DNA from: Candidatus Scybalocola faecavium
Lineage (GTDB): Bacteria; Bacillota; Clostridia; Lachnospirales; Lachnospiraceae
Reading direction: 5' to 3'
DNA: 64,000 nucleotides
NCBI GenBank assembly: GCA_018713145.1
Contig: DVFP01000028.1
Span: 46,688-110,687, forward strand
Made by a program: the position numbers and the translations under genes. This document shows, in pieces, positions 26,142 to 35,059 of this stretch. The notes beneath the pieces were generated by a model. That model had not been told where the DNA came from, ran no database searches, and saw nothing but the letters and a program-made list of their open reading frames with translations. Positions within the stretch are counted from its first letter, which is position 1, and each line of letters begins with the position of its first letter.

Positions 26142-26172
26142 ATGGGGATGTCCCACTATGCGACATCCCCAT
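26142..26172. terminator. Bidirectional terminator after the flavodoxin gene
   Basis: Eleven-base arms ATGGGGATGTC and GACATCCCCAT with a nine-base loop, followed by TTTTATTTT on the plus strand. It separates the flavodoxin gene from the convergent kdgT gene. Confidence 0.8.
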
Positions 26173-26188
26173 TTTATTTTCTTAAGGC

Positions 26189-27175
26189 TTACTGGGCTTT
26201 TTCCTTGGCACCATTTTCCTCTGCCTTTTTCCGGTCATAGGCCGGACAGCCAAACTTCTTTGCCACAAAGCTGGTAACAATAGGACATAAAATAGCTGTT
26301 ACGATCACTGCGGTAGCCACAGCCGCAGTAGCGGCCTCCACCTGACTGGCAAGATTCGGCGCCGCCTCCCCAAGGATCGCCGGTGTAGCCACAGCATTTC
26401 CCGCCGTGGTACATATGGCAGCTCCAGCATATCCGGGGCGCTTTAAAATAAACTTATCCGCAGGGATGGTAAAAATCGCAGTAAGCACAACTACAAGAAC
26501 GCCAAGGAAAATACCGGTGGCGCCTCCGGTAACAATATTCTTCAGATCCAATCCGGTGCCAAGACAGAAGGATAAAAACGGAAGGGTAAACATGATCCCC
26601 GGCTGAAGGAAATCCCGAATATCATGGTCAATATTTCCTAAAATAATACCAACGATCAGCGTCCCTACAGAACCTAACAAAGCCTTCCAATCAAAGCTGG
26701 CCAGACCTGCCAGGCCCATACCAAGCAGTGTCAGGAAAGGTCCGTCATTGATCCCCAACAAGGACTGGGCGCCCAGATCATTTTCATCTCCAAAATTGGT
26801 CATAAGTCCCAGATACATACCGCCATTGCTGTTTGTCACTGCTGCCAGGAGCATCAGCGGGGTAATCCCTAAAACGCCGGTTGGCCCGAAGATGTGAGAA
26901 ACAAGCAGCGTAGGAATAAAACCGGCTAAAAACTTGGCAATAAGAAGGACAGCCCCTCGCTTTAACGGTTCTCCGATTTTTGTAATATTGATCTGGGAGC
27001 CGACACACATCAGGCTGGCGCCGATAAATGCCGATGATCCGGTTTTAAAAGTCGCAGTTGTCATTCCCCCAATGTCCAAAATTTGAGGGCACGCAAAATT
27101 AATGATCGCGCCTAAAAATAACGGAACTACCATAAGTCCCCCGGGAATTTTCTGTACAGTCTTTAGTATCTTCAT
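26189..27175 (-). CDS. kdgT: 2-keto-3-deoxygluconate permease family transporter
   Basis: A 328-residue membrane protein of the KdgT family with about ten hydrophobic segments (IPGGLMVVPLFLGAIINFACP at the start; AAICTTAGNAVATPAI later), proton-coupled uptake of 2-keto-3-deoxygluconate or related acids. It is the last gene of a four-gene operon with the UxaA-family dehydratase halves, so the transported acid may be the dehydratase product, substrate or a relative. The C-terminal tail is lysine/glutamate-rich and cytoplasmic. Confidence 0.88.
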   Translation of the reverse strand: MKILKTVQKIPGGLMVVPLFLGAIINFACPQILDIGGMTTATFKTGSSAFIGASLMCVGSQINITKIGEPLKRGAVLLIAKFLAGFIPTLLVSHIFGPTGVLGITPLMLLAAVTNSNGGMYLGLMTNFGDENDLGAQSLLGINDGPFLTLLGMGLAGLASFDWKALLGSVGTLIVGIILGNIDHDIRDFLQPGIMFTLPFLSFCLGTGLDLKNIVTGGATGIFLGVLVVVLTAIFTIPADKFILKRPGYAGAAICTTAGNAVATPAILGEAAPNLASQVEAATAAVATAVIVTAILCPIVTSFVAKKFGCPAYDRKKAEENGAKEKAQ

Positions 27176-27202
27176 AATATCTTCTCCTCCTTCATAACCG
27201 GT

Positions 27203-28363
27203 TTAGCAATAACTGTGAAGCTGATTGATGGCCATGTCTGATATATCATTATCCTCAGCCTTAACGGTCTTTCCGCTGCACACTTCTATAATATAGTCCA
27301 GCAGTTCTTTTCCAAGAGTTTCAATCGGTACACCCTCCCGATAGCTTGCACTTGTATCAAAGTCCATCATATCGTTAAGTCTCACAAATGTATCATGGTT
27401 TCCCGTGATCTTGATCACCGGAGCCACTGCATTGCCTACAGGCGTCCCCCTTCCTGTAGTAAAAACAATAACCTGGGCGCCTCCGGCGATCTTGGCTACT
27501 GTGGAAGCCACATCATAAGCGGTGCTGTCCATGAAAAGCAGGCCTTTTTGAGTGATCTTCTCTCCATAGCGGATCACATCTGTAAAAGGGCGGGTCCCGC
27601 TTTTATGGATGCAGCCAAGAGACTTTTCCTCCAGGGTCGTGATCCCGCCGGCTTTATTTCCCGGAGACGGATTGGTATTGCGAATATCTTCACCGGCATC
27701 CAGATAAAGCTGTTCGCAGGCCTTCACTGTATCATAAAGTTTTTGTCCTACCTCCGGGGTGATCCCCCGGCGTTTTAATATATTTTCCGCGCCAATAGCT
27801 TCCGGTGTTTCACTGAGCACGGTAGTACCTCCCAGATCCACAATACGGTCTGATGTATTTCCAAGTACAGTATTGGCAGAAAAACCGGAGGTAGGGTCTG
27901 AGCCGCCGCACTCCATTCCCAGAATCAGGTGTGAAATATCACATTCCTCCCGGACGCACCGATCTGCCTCCTGACGAAGCTTATTAGCAATAGCCACTCC
28001 TTTTTCCACAGTTTTTCCAATACCGCCTTCTTCCTGGATACTAATATAATACACAGGCTTGTCTGTTTTTTTACGGATAGCTTCCATATACCGGTCTTTT
28101 TGGATGATCTCACATCCAAGGCCCACGATCAGAGCTCCGTAAACGTTTCCATTGGCAATCATTCCAGATAAAATTTCCAGTGTCAGACCTGTATCCTCTG
28201 AATTTTGCGCACAGCCGTTAGGATTATACAAATAGGAGGCATTCTCCGCCTTTGCCGCAATTTTTCTGGCTGCCCCTGCGGAACATATACATCCCGGCAA
28301 TATAAGAACATGATTGCGCACCCCAACGCTTCCGTCCGGCCGTCTGTAACCCATAAATTTCAT
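27203..28363 (-). CDS. uxaA: UxaA-family sugar-acid dehydratase, large (C-terminal) subunit
   Basis: A 386-residue protein matching the catalytic part of altronate/galactarate dehydratases: GYRRPDGSVGVRNHVLILP at the N-terminus, cysteines in NPNGC and MECGGSDPTSGFSAN, and IVFTTGRGTPVGNAVAPVIKITGN near the end. These enzymes use iron to remove water from a hexonate or hexarate, giving 2-keto-3-deoxy acids. The N-terminal SAF domain is a separate gene at 28377, a normal split in Clostridia. Exact substrate is not decided by sequence; the KdgT partner fits a 2-keto-3-deoxy acid product. Confidence 0.85.
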   Translation of the reverse strand: MKFMGYRRPDGSVGVRNHVLILPGCICSAGAARKIAAKAENASYLYNPNGCAQNSEDTGLTLEILSGMIANGNVYGALIVGLGCEIIQKDRYMEAIRKKTDKPVYYISIQEEGGIGKTVEKGVAIANKLRQEADRCVREECDISHLILGMECGGSDPTSGFSANTVLGNTSDRIVDLGGTTVLSETPEAIGAENILKRRGITPEVGQKLYDTVKACEQLYLDAGEDIRNTNPSPGNKAGGITTLEEKSLGCIHKSGTRPFTDVIRYGEKITQKGLLFMDSTAYDVASTVAKIAGGAQVIVFTTGRGTPVGNAVAPVIKITGNHDTFVRLNDMMDFDTSASYREGVPIETLGKELLDYIIEVCSGKTVKAEDNDISDMAINQLHSYC

Positions 28364-28376
28364 ACCTTCTTACCTC

Positions 28377-28649
28377 CTATTCCTGATGTTCAGACACGTT
28401 TTGTGTGTGGACATGCTGCCCTTGAACAATATCTTTTGATGCATATCCGATCCGCTCCCCATATTTCACTACATCTGCACCTTTAGGTATGTTCCTTACG
28501 GCAATCTTGTGAAATTCAGGAATCGTCTCCACCGCCTGAGTATCACGCAAAATACTGCCATCCTGGTAAAATACCGTATCCCCTTTGGGAACCTCCTGTG
28601 TCACGGTCACCACATTATCCGCCTCATTCAGCAAAATCCCATTAATCAT
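28377..28649 (-). CDS. UxaA-family dehydratase small subunit (SAF domain)
   Basis: About 90 residues forming a SAF domain (VTVTQEVPKGDTVFY; EIPEFHKIAVRNIPKGADVVKYGE; GYASKDIVQGQHVHTQNV), the N-terminal part of altronate dehydratase. I start it at 28649, ten bases after GGGAGGAGG, which lies inside the 3' end of the Dabb gene; the frame can be read from a TTG at 28670. The last His residues (VHTQN) probably help bind the active-site metal of the large subunit. Confidence 0.85.
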   Translation of the reverse strand: MINGILLNEADNVVTVTQEVPKGDTVFYQDGSILRDTQAVETIPEFHKIAVRNIPKGADVVKYGERIGYASKDIVQGQHVHTQNVSEHQE

Positions 28650-28651
28650 TG

Positions 28652-28948
28652 TCAATTTTCCTCCTCCCAATCAAATGAAACCTTCTGTGCCACATGCTCA
28701 CAAGTTTCTTCAATAAATTTCAGGTGCAGGGGATGCTTCAGATAATGCTCCAGGCCTGCCGAATCGGTTAAATGGACCATGATCAGTACATCCATATTAG
28801 AATCCCTCACAACACAGTTTTTCCGGAATGCTGTGGACGTAATCTCCGGCACTGCCTCCGACAGCCTGGCATATGTATTATCATAAAGCCTTTTCATATC
28901 CTCTGACGTAAACCCCGGCCTTAGTTTAAATAATACATAATGAAACAT
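28652..28948 (-). CDS. Dabb-domain (stress-responsive A/B barrel) protein
   Basis: A 98-residue dimeric alpha/beta barrel protein (MFHYVLFKLRPGFTSEDMKRL at the start; DVLIMVHLTDSAGLEHYLKHPLHLKFIEE late), the Dabb family. The domain is found in small proteins of unknown chemistry and in enzymes such as olivetolic acid cyclase. Here it is the first gene behind a sigma-54 promoter in a sugar-acid operon, a recurring neighbour of UxaA genes; its role is unknown. The stop lies two bases before the SAF gene start. Confidence 0.85.
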   Translation of the reverse strand: MFHYVLFKLRPGFTSEDMKRLYDNTYARLSEAVPEITSTAFRKNCVVRDSNMDVLIMVHLTDSAGLEHYLKHPLHLKFIEETCEHVAQKVSFDWEEEN

Positions 28949-29032
28949 AAAAAATCACCTCTCTTTTTCTGCCATTGGTGTGGCAGTTTCCGTAAAGTAC
29001 AGGATACTTCTTACTTTTATACTTATATATTA

Positions 29033-29048
29033 AGCAAAAACCGTGCCA
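29033..29048 (-). promoter_or_regulatory. Sigma-54 (-24/-12) promoter of the dehydratase operon
   Basis: On the minus strand the sequence is TGGCACGGTTTTTGCT, a full match to the sigma-54 consensus TGGCACG-N4-TTGCW, with GG at -24 (29046-29047) and GC at -12 (29034-29035). Transcription would start near 29022, about 75 bases before the Dabb gene. The adjacent activator gene at 29196 is of the type this promoter needs. Confidence 0.9.
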
Positions 29049-29099
29049 AATTTAAAATCCCATTTTATGCCAGGTATATCTTTTTTATCTTGCAATATT

Positions 29100-29134
29100 T
29101 TTCATATTTGAAAAATATTATTTCATTTATGAAA
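29100..29134. promoter_or_regulatory. Paired upstream activator sites for the sigma-54 activator
   Basis: Two 14-base dyads of the form TTTCA-N4-TGAAA lie at 29100-29113 and 29121-29134. Their centres are 21 bases apart, two helical turns, so both face the same side. They sit 50 to 100 bases upstream of the -24/-12 promoter and upstream of the activator gene, as expected for binding sites of a dimeric enhancer-binding protein. Confidence 0.65.
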
Positions 29135-29195
29135 TTTTTGTAGTATTCTTATACATAAGATACCTGTCTGCCACGTATTTGGAGGGAATAAAACC

Positions 29196-31115
29196 ATGAA
29201 ACAAAACTTATATCATAATTTTCTCGCAGTTGTTCCCGGAGAAGAACACATTATTCAAAATTGCCCGGAAATCAGTCCCTATATTTACAAGTTCATCGTA
29301 TCCTCCCCTTGCCGCCAACTGATTAAGGATATTGAAGCCTACGCGTCTCAGACGACCATTTACGGCATCCTGACCCGGGGCAGCCTGGCACAATACCTGT
29401 TTGCCAGCGGGATAAATATCCCTATTTTTCAGTTAGAGTACAGCCTGTGCGGCATTTTAAACCAGCTCAAAAGCTGCCGGGATGAAGGCTTTAAGCGCAT
29501 CGCCCTTGTAGAAGTCAGCCCTCTGGCAGAAGGAAAAGACTGTCAGGATCAAAAAACCGAGCTGGATCTTGGAGATACCTACTACATTTATTACAAGATC
29601 TATCACACAGAAAACCTGAGAGAAACCATGCTGACATTAAAAGAAAAGTCCATTGATTTTATGATCGGTGACGTTGAACCCTGTGCCCTGGCCCAGGAAT
29701 TTTCTATTCCACATAAGGTTTTTAAAATTGATAATGATTGTTACCAGACAGCTATTACAAAAGCCCTCCTGGCTACCTCTGCCTCCATTATGGAAAAGTC
29801 TAAAAATGCATTTATCGAAGACCTGACCAATCTTGTCTTTGAGGCGATCATTATTGCAGATAATCAAGGCGAGATCCTTAAATACAACCAGACCGGTGAA
29901 AAGCTGTTTTTTCATGAAAAGAACTGTACAAATCTGTCTGAATTATTTGAAATGGATATGGAAAAGATTATTGCCCTGCCCTCCAATCAAATGGTCATGC
30001 TCCAGGGAAAAAATTATATTGTCAACCTGATCCCTGTAATCCTTGACGATGTTCAGCAGTATGCTGCCATTATTAATAATGTAAATGATATTGAAAATAT
30101 GGAAATGTCTATCCGTGTCCAAAATAAACAAAGGGGCCTGACTGCCAAGACCCGCTTTGAAGATATGATCTATCAGGATGAAAAAATGGCTGTTATTGTA
30201 GAACGGGCAAAAAAGTATGCAAAGTCTTCTGCTACCATTATGATCTGCGGCGCCACCGGCACAGGAAAAGAAGTCATGGCCTCCAGCATCCACAATGCAA
30301 GCCTGCGGGCTAATGGCCCTTTTGTGGCTATTAATTGTGCCACATTTACCGAATCTCTGATCGAAAGCGAACTGTTCGGCTATGAAAAGGGCGCCTTTAC
30401 CGGAGCTCTTCCCAGCGGAAAAAAAGGACTTTTTGAACTGGCTCACAAAGGAACCATCTTTCTGGACGAAGTGGCTGAGCTGCCTTTAAGCCTTCAGGCA
30501 AAACTCCTGCGGGTCCTTCAGGAAAAGGAGATCCGCCGCATCGGCGGCGAGAAAATGATCCCTGTTGATGTACGGGTCATTGTAGCTACCAACAAAACCT
30601 TGTGCCGCCTTGTAGAAAACGGAGGATTTCGGGAGGATCTTTACTACCGGCTGTGCGTCCTGGATCTGGTCATCCCGTCCTTAAAGGAAAGGCCCAGGGA
30701 CATTATCCCCTTGTTTAAACATTTCCTCCAGGAATCGGCCCTTAATGAAAAACATTCTCTGTATTGGACGGATGACGCTATTTTTAATGAGCTTTTATAC
30801 TATGACTGGCCGGGAAATGTACGGGAGCTGCGCAATTTTGCCGAGCGTATCGTCCTTCTTGCCCAAAACTATCGGCTTACAAAAGAATTTATCCATTCCA
30901 TGATGGCCCTAAAATATGAAACCGGACCAAAAAAGAGCCCGGTACATCCTGCCGCCGTGCCGACAGATTTAAAGGATGCCCAGGCTCAGTATATTTCAAG
31001 GCTTTTAGAACAATTTCATAATGACAAAGATAAGGTCTGCCAGTATCTTGGCATCAGCCGGACAACGCTGTGGCGGAAGCTGAAAGCCGCCGCATCTTCA
31101 CAAGATAGGCAATGA
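29196..31115 (+). CDS. Sigma-54-dependent activator with PrpR-type sensor
   Basis: A 639-residue enhancer-binding protein. Residues 1-200 resemble the PrpR N-terminal sensor (periplasmic-binding-like fold), about 205-300 a PAS-like domain ([15 protein letters not shown]), and about 320-570 the AAA+ domain with Walker A GATGTGKE, the sigma-54 contact loop GAFTGA, and Walker [10 protein letters not shown] Fis-type HTH ends the protein ([17 protein letters not shown]). GGAGGG precedes the ATG. It should activate the divergent dehydratase operon when its sensor binds a sugar-acid signal. Its last 62 bases overlap the end of the convergent MATE gene. Confidence 0.92.
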   Translation: MKQNLYHNFLAVVPGEEHIIQNCPEISPYIYKFIVSSPCRQLIKDIEAYASQTTIYGILTRGSLAQYLFASGINIPIFQLEYSLCGILNQLKSCRDEGFKRIALVEVSPLAEGKDCQDQKTELDLGDTYYIYYKIYHTENLRETMLTLKEKSIDFMIGDVEPCALAQEFSIPHKVFKIDNDCYQTAITKALLATSASIMEKSKNAFIEDLTNLVFEAIIIADNQGEILKYNQTGEKLFFHEKNCTNLSELFEMDMEKIIALPSNQMVMLQGKNYIVNLIPVILDDVQQYAAIINNVNDIENMEMSIRVQNKQRGLTAKTRFEDMIYQDEKMAVIVERAKKYAKSSATIMICGATGTGKEVMASSIHNASLRANGPFVAINCATFTESLIESELFGYEKGAFTGALPSGKKGLFELAHKGTIFLDEVAELPLSLQAKLLRVLQEKEIRRIGGEKMIPVDVRVIVATNKTLCRLVENGGFREDLYYRLCVLDLVIPSLKERPRDIIPLFKHFLQESALNEKHSLYWTDDAIFNELLYYDWPGNVRELRNFAERIVLLAQNYRLTKEFIHSMMALKYETGPKKSPVHPAAVPTDLKDAQAQYISRLLEQFHNDKDKVCQYLGISRTTLWRKLKAAASSQDRQ

Positions 31116-32418
31116 TCAAAATCATATCCGCACCGGCCCAGGCAGCTACTTCAGCCCAAAAGACGCTTTCCCGACCGAAAAAGTGAGGAAGGATCATAAC
31201 AACGCTGACTCTCATGACCATTTCCGTAAATCCGGCGATCATGGGAATGATGGTGTCTCCCATGCCCTGAATAGCTGACCGGGTCACATGAAGCACGTAA
31301 AGGACAAAAAGGGGCACACTCATGATAAAAAGATAGTGATAAGCAATATCCGTAACCTCCCGGATCTCTGATGGTGTGCCGGAAATAAACAGGCGCAGGA
31401 TCCAACGGCCAAAAAGGATCATGGTCACAGAAATAATCTCTGATGTGATCAGAGCCATAACCAAAGAAGAACGCATCCCTCTTGAAATCCGGCGTATCTT
31501 TTTAGCTCCCAGATTTTGTCCGGTATATGTCGTCATGGAAAAGCCAAAGGAAGTAGCCGCCACCTCTAAAATGCCGTAAAGCTTATTAGTGGCCGTAAAT
31601 CCTGCCACAAACGCCAGGCCAAAACGATTCACCACAGACTGGATGGCCATACCTCCGATGGAAATGATCACATTTTGAAACGCCATAGGAGCGCCAAGGT
31701 ACATCAACCGCCCCATACGCCGGCCGGAAGGCCTCCAGTCTGCAGGCGACAGCTTGAGGATTGTTATTTTTCTCACCGCCATAAAACAGTAGATTGCTGA
31801 AAATACCTGGGCAATAACTGTGGCTGCGGCAGCGCTGGCCACACCCATATGCATCCCCATAACAAAGGTTATATCCAGGACAATATTGATCACAGCGGCA
31901 ATAATCATGGCAATTAAAGGGGTTCTGCTGTCTCCGAGCGCTCTTAAGACCGAGGCGAACATATTATAAGCCATTACTACGATAAACCCTGCAAAAGACA
32001 CCCTCAGATAGCTTAAAGAGTCCCCCATAATATTCTCCGGCGTATTTAAAAATACCAGTACCGGCCGGGCCGCGGCCTGCATAATAATGGTAAATAAAAT
32101 TCCCATGGCCAGACTTAAGGTATAGGAAGCTGCCACGGTTTTTTTCAGATGATCATAATCCCTGGCCCCGAACTGCTGGGCGATCTGGATAGAAAAACCC
32201 TGGGAAAAGCCTGTGGCCAGACCGACCACCATCCAGTTAAACCAATCCGCCGCTCCAAGGGCAGCCAGCGCATTCACACCAATACCCTGGCCTACGATCA
32301 CTGAATCCATCACTGTATAAAGCTGCTGGAAAACATTGCCCACCATCAGGGGAAGGGCAAAAATCAGAAGCTCTTTCCAGGGTGTTCCTGATGTCATATC
32401 TTTTACATGTGCACTCAT
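31054..32418 (-). CDS. MATE-family multidrug/toxin exporter
   Basis: A 454-residue MATE exporter with about twelve membrane segments ([27 protein letters not shown] at the start; [21 protein letters not shown] at mid-protein). It is the third gene of a minus-strand set with the carbon-nitrogen hydrolase (33289) and the MerR regulator (32506). A drug-sensing MerR protein next to an exporter fits inducible efflux. Its 3' end overlaps the end of the sigma-54 activator gene by 62 bases in the opposite direction. Confidence 0.9.
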   Translation of the reverse strand: MSAHVKDMTSGTPWKELLIFALPLMVGNVFQQLYTVMDSVIVGQGIGVNALAALGAADWFNWMVVGLATGFSQGFSIQIAQQFGARDYDHLKKTVAASYTLSLAMGILFTIIMQAAARPVLVFLNTPENIMGDSLSYLRVSFAGFIVVMAYNMFASVLRALGDSRTPLIAMIIAAVINIVLDITFVMGMHMGVASAAAATVIAQVFSAIYCFMAVRKITILKLSPADWRPSGRRMGRLMYLGAPMAFQNVIISIGGMAIQSVVNRFGLAFVAGFTATNKLYGILEVAATSFGFSMTTYTGQNLGAKKIRRISRGMRSSLVMALITSEIISVTMILFGRWILRLFISGTPSEIREVTDIAYHYLFIMSVPLFVLYVLHVTRSAIQGMGDTIIPMIAGFTEMVMRVSVVMILPHFFGRESVFWAEVAAWAGADMILIIAYLVKMRRLSASATALSG

Positions 32419-32505
32419 CTTTATTGACGCTCCTTAATCATAAAAATTCATAACTGTTCATAATAGCCCATCTTCCTGCCCGCTTTTTCCCGCCGTTATA
32501 AACGT

Positions 32506-33282
32506 TTAAAAAAATTCCAGCTCTGCCGGATAGGGTTTAAAACGCACCGGCGATGTAATGCAATCCGCCTCAATGATGGTCACAAAGGGATGCTCCTTAA
32601 AATATTCCGGCTCATCCCGGGTCACATGAACGATCGCTCTTGGCTCCCTGCGGATACACCGGTAATCATGCCGGGGAAAATGGCGAAAAAAAGGATACCC
32701 GTCCAAACGTTCATAAATCTCCAGATAGGCAGAAAAAGACTGGCCCCGGGGAGAATAGTCCATCAGTATCCCTGAAGGGTAATTGGCCGAAACCCGGTAC
32801 TCCCGGGCGATTTCAAATAGAATACTCAGCTTTTTATGGAAATCCACTTGGGACTCAGGCTCATCCATGGGATAACATAAAATATTTCTTTCCGGGATCA
32901 AACGCTGGTAATATCCTTCAACTTTTTCGTACTTTTCATTATCCTCTAATCCCCGGGCCGCCAGCTCCAGACGCTTTTGCCGCACCTCTAGCCGAAAGAT
33001 CTCCTCCCGGACCACCTCCCGGCTGTCGGCGATCAACTCCCGTAAATGGAATCCGCTTTCCGGGTCAATGTATTTATCCCATTGGCGCAAAGGTATATCC
33101 ATGGATGCTAAAAATTTAATCATATCCACAGTCAACAGCTGTTCCTTTGAATAGTACCGGTAACCGTTTTCCGGATTGATCTTTTCAGGGATTAAAATAC
33201 CAATACGCTCATAATACCTCAGTGACTTAATGCTGATCTTCTTGATCCTGGCCATTTCTCCAATCGTCAAATATTCTTTCAT
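32506..33282 (-). CDS. MerR-family regulator with GyrI-like effector domain
   Basis: A 258-residue regulator. Residues 1-70 are the winged MerR helix-turn-helix (YLTIGEMARIKKISIKSLRYYERIGIL; ENGYRYYS), residues 75-115 a dimerising coiled coil, and about 125-258 a GyrI/BmrR-type effector-binding fold. Proteins of this shape twist promoters with 19-base spacers to activate efflux or detoxification genes on binding hydrophobic cations. It is encoded six bases after the hydrolase gene and before a MATE exporter. The divergent VOC gene at 34560 has a matching MerR-type promoter. Confidence 0.88.
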   Translation of the reverse strand: MKEYLTIGEMARIKKISIKSLRYYERIGILIPEKINPENGYRYYSKEQLLTVDMIKFLASMDIPLRQWDKYIDPESGFHLRELIADSREVVREEIFRLEVRQKRLELAARGLEDNEKYEKVEGYYQRLIPERNILCYPMDEPESQVDFHKKLSILFEIAREYRVSANYPSGILMDYSPRGQSFSAYLEIYERLDGYPFFRHFPRHDYRCIRREPRAIVHVTRDEPEYFKEHPFVTIIEADCITSPVRFKPYPAELEFF

Positions 33283-33288
33283 AATCCT

Positions 33289-34188
33289 TCACTCCCTTGT
33301 TCCGGTGACAGGTCGACGGCAATCCCGGCGGATAAAAGGCTCCCGGACCTGCCCGGAAACAAGGAGCTGGTACTTTTCCGGATGACGGTAGGCGTTGCCG
33401 TGAACCTCGCTCCGGCGGTATTCCCGCAATTCCTCCATAGGGAAGGATGCCATATAGATCCCTTCCCTTTCTCCGGCCTCAATAATCAGCGTATCTCTGG
33501 ATCCGCCTTCATCCGGCCGGTAGGCGATCCCGTCAAAGGCCGTGGAATGGCCGTTGCAGTCCGGCTTTCCAAAGGGATAATTTACGGTAGCGATCCCGGT
33601 CATATTTTCAAAGGCCCTGGCGCGAAGCTGAGTCAGCCGATTGATCTCCATGGGACAGGCATTAGGAACAACAATGATCTCAGCCCCTTTCAGCATAAGG
33701 ATCCTGGCGCTTTCAGGAAATTCCCGGTCATAACAGATCATTGCTCCAAGCTTGATTGTTCCCTTTTTTGTATTCAGATCTGTCACATAAAAACCATCTC
33801 CCGGGGTAAGGCGGCACTCATCGCCAAAGTCGCAGGTATGCACTTTGGCATAAGTCAGTACCTTTTTGCCAAACCGGTCAAAAATACAAAGCGTGTTTCT
33901 TGGCAGAGGTTCCCATGTCTCCAAAAAAGTGATCCCAACGGCCATGTGAAGCTGTGCTGCCGCATTTTGAAAAGCTGTGACAAATTCACTATCCGAAGAC
34001 ACAGCCATGGACTTTAGCAATGATATATCTTCAGGAATCGTATAGCCTACGCTCCACATTTCCGGAAACAGAGCCAGGTCCGCTCCAAGTTCTGCCGCCT
34101 TCTGACAGTATTTCAGGCCCTTTTCCATATTTTCCTCCAGCGTTGCCTCCGGCAGGATCTGAAGCAGAGCCACATTAAAATCCTTCAT
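33289..34188 (-). CDS. Carbon-nitrogen hydrolase (nitrilase superfamily)
   Basis: A 299-residue amidase of the nitrilase superfamily. The Glu-Lys-Cys triad is visible: Glu in ALFPEMWS, Lys in TYAKVHTCDF, and Cys in GAMICYDREFPES. A family enzyme hydrolyses a small amide or N-carbamoyl compound in the cytoplasm. I start it at 34188 (MKDFNVALLQ) behind GGGGGA; the longer open frame to 34281 is the hairpin repeat being read as protein. First gene of the hydrolase-MerR-MATE set, driven from 34324-34352. Substrate unknown. Confidence 0.9.
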   Translation of the reverse strand: MKDFNVALLQILPEATLEENMEKGLKYCQKAAELGADLALFPEMWSVGYTIPEDISLLKSMAVSSDSEFVTAFQNAAAQLHMAVGITFLETWEPLPRNTLCIFDRFGKKVLTYAKVHTCDFGDECRLTPGDGFYVTDLNTKKGTIKLGAMICYDREFPESARILMLKGAEIIVVPNACPMEINRLTQLRARAFENMTGIATVNYPFGKPDCNGHSTAFDGIAYRPDEGGSRDTLIIEAGEREGIYMASFPMEELREYRRSEVHGNAYRHPEKYQLLVSGQVREPFIRRDCRRPVTGTRE

Positions 34189-34201
34189 AAAAATCCCCCA
34201 T

Positions 34202-34281
34202 TCATACAATGAGACAAGCGACAAAAGGTCATGCGGGCTGCGCTTGCGCAGGCAAGCGTGACTTTGTGTCGGGCAACTCAT
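34202..34281 (-). repeat. Hairpin repeat (copy 2)
   Basis: Read on the minus strand it begins ATGAGTTGCCCGACACAAAG and ends GCATGACCTTTTGTC, matching copy 1 at 14977-15031 in order and spacing apart from a longer central loop with CGCAAGCGCAG. It folds as a long imperfect hairpin in the leader of the hydrolase gene. Confidence 0.6.
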
Positions 34282-34282
34282 A

Positions 34283-34352
34283 CAATGATGTTGGGGTCAA
34301 ATCTATTTGACCCTGGTATCATCATTATAGTATGGCCCTGGGGCTGTGGCAA
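34283..34352 (-). promoter_or_regulatory. Promoter of the hydrolase-MerR-MATE genes with start-site hairpin
   Basis: On the minus strand -35 TTGCCA (34347-34352), 17-base spacer, -10 TATAAT (34324-34329). The predicted start near 34317 is immediately followed by a hairpin: AATGATG with CATCATT outside, and GGGTCAAAT (34294-34302) with ATTTGACCC (34305-34313) inside. Confidence 0.6.
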
Positions 34353-34382
34353 GATAAATCCGTTTCGCTTTCCAGAAGGCCA

Positions 34383-34416
34383 GTGACTGTTTACTGGCTT
34401 GCCAGTAAACAGTCAC
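34383..34416. repeat. Perfect 16-base-arm inverted repeat
   Basis: GTGACTGTTTACTGGC and GCCAGTAAACAGTCAC are separated by two bases. It stands between two divergent promoters, 40 bases upstream of the VOC -35. It could be a cruciform, an operator or a terminator; no T-tract follows on either side. Confidence 0.6.
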
Positions 34417-34455
34417 ATCCGTCATACAATTCAGATAAAATCCTATTTACATATC

Positions 34456-34523
34456 TTGACCCTGCCCCAGGGGCAGGCTTTATAATATAAATACAGAGAT
34501 TCAGGATACTCTTTCATCCTGAA
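34456..34523 (+). promoter_or_regulatory. MerR-type promoter of the VOC gene plus leader hairpin
   Basis: -35 TTGACC (34456-34461) and -10 TATAAT (34481-34486) are 19 bases apart. The spacer contains a perfect dyad CCTGCCCC-A-GGGGCAGG (34461-34477), the signature of a MerR/BmrR-family operator. Just after the predicted start, TTCAGGAT (34500-34507) and ATCCTGAA (34516-34523) form a leader hairpin. Confidence 0.7.
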
Positions 34524-34559
34524 CAACGCATATAAAAATCATAAAGGGAGGTTTACGAA

Positions 34560-34961
34560 ATGAACTTAAAAGTTCTTCACGCCGGGATCAGCGTTTACAA
34601 TATGGACGAATCCCTGGCCTGGTACGAAAAAAATCTTGGGTTTAAACTGGTGTCTGACGACGGCTTTGTTCCACCGCTAAAAGCCCGTGTCTGCTTTATC
34701 CAAAACGGTGATTTTCAAATTGAACTTTTTGAATATGAAAATCCAAAAAAGCTTCCGCCGGACCGTCTCACCCCTAACAGCGACCTTCAGACGGTTGGAA
34801 CAAAGCATATCGCCTTTGCCACAGATGATATGGCTGCCTTAAAAGCAAAATTTACAGAAAATGGTGTGGATATTGCCCACGAAGTGACCATGCAGGGCAA
34901 CAGGGTGATGTTTATCCGGGACTGCAACGGGGTGCTCATCGAATTTATCCAGAACAACTGA
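34560..34961 (+). CDS. VOC-family protein (glyoxalase/dioxygenase superfamily)
   Basis: A 133-residue protein with two beta-alpha-beta-beta-beta units. Candidate metal ligands are His7 (VLHAGIS), Glu in QIELFEYE, His in GTKHIAFATDD and Glu in VLIEFIQ, the usual lactoylglutathione-lyase pattern. It could be a glyoxalase, a methylmalonyl-CoA-epimerase-like enzyme or an antibiotic-binding protein. A MerR-type promoter upstream suggests induction by a toxic small molecule, favouring detoxification. GGGAGG precedes the ATG. Confidence 0.85.
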   Translation: MNLKVLHAGISVYNMDESLAWYEKNLGFKLVSDDGFVPPLKARVCFIQNGDFQIELFEYENPKKLPPDRLTPNSDLQTVGTKHIAFATDDMAALKAKFTENGVDIAHEVTMQGNRVMFIRDCNGVLIEFIQNN

Positions 34962-35059
34962 CTGCCGCGGCTGTGATGCAGGTGCCTCATGGCACAGATA
35001 CTGCATGGCAGCGGCGCTGCCGCATACCGCTGTTAAAAATCAAAAAGGAGGAACAAAAA

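Noticed and set aside
33382..34017. 211-codon open frame opposite the carbon-nitrogen hydrolase gene
   Set aside because: The opposite strand encodes an intact catalytic triad; this frame has none.
34189..34281. N-terminal extension of the carbon-nitrogen hydrolase (MSCPTQSHAC...)
   Set aside because: The extension is the hairpin repeat translated; the real start has a strong ribosome site at 34188.
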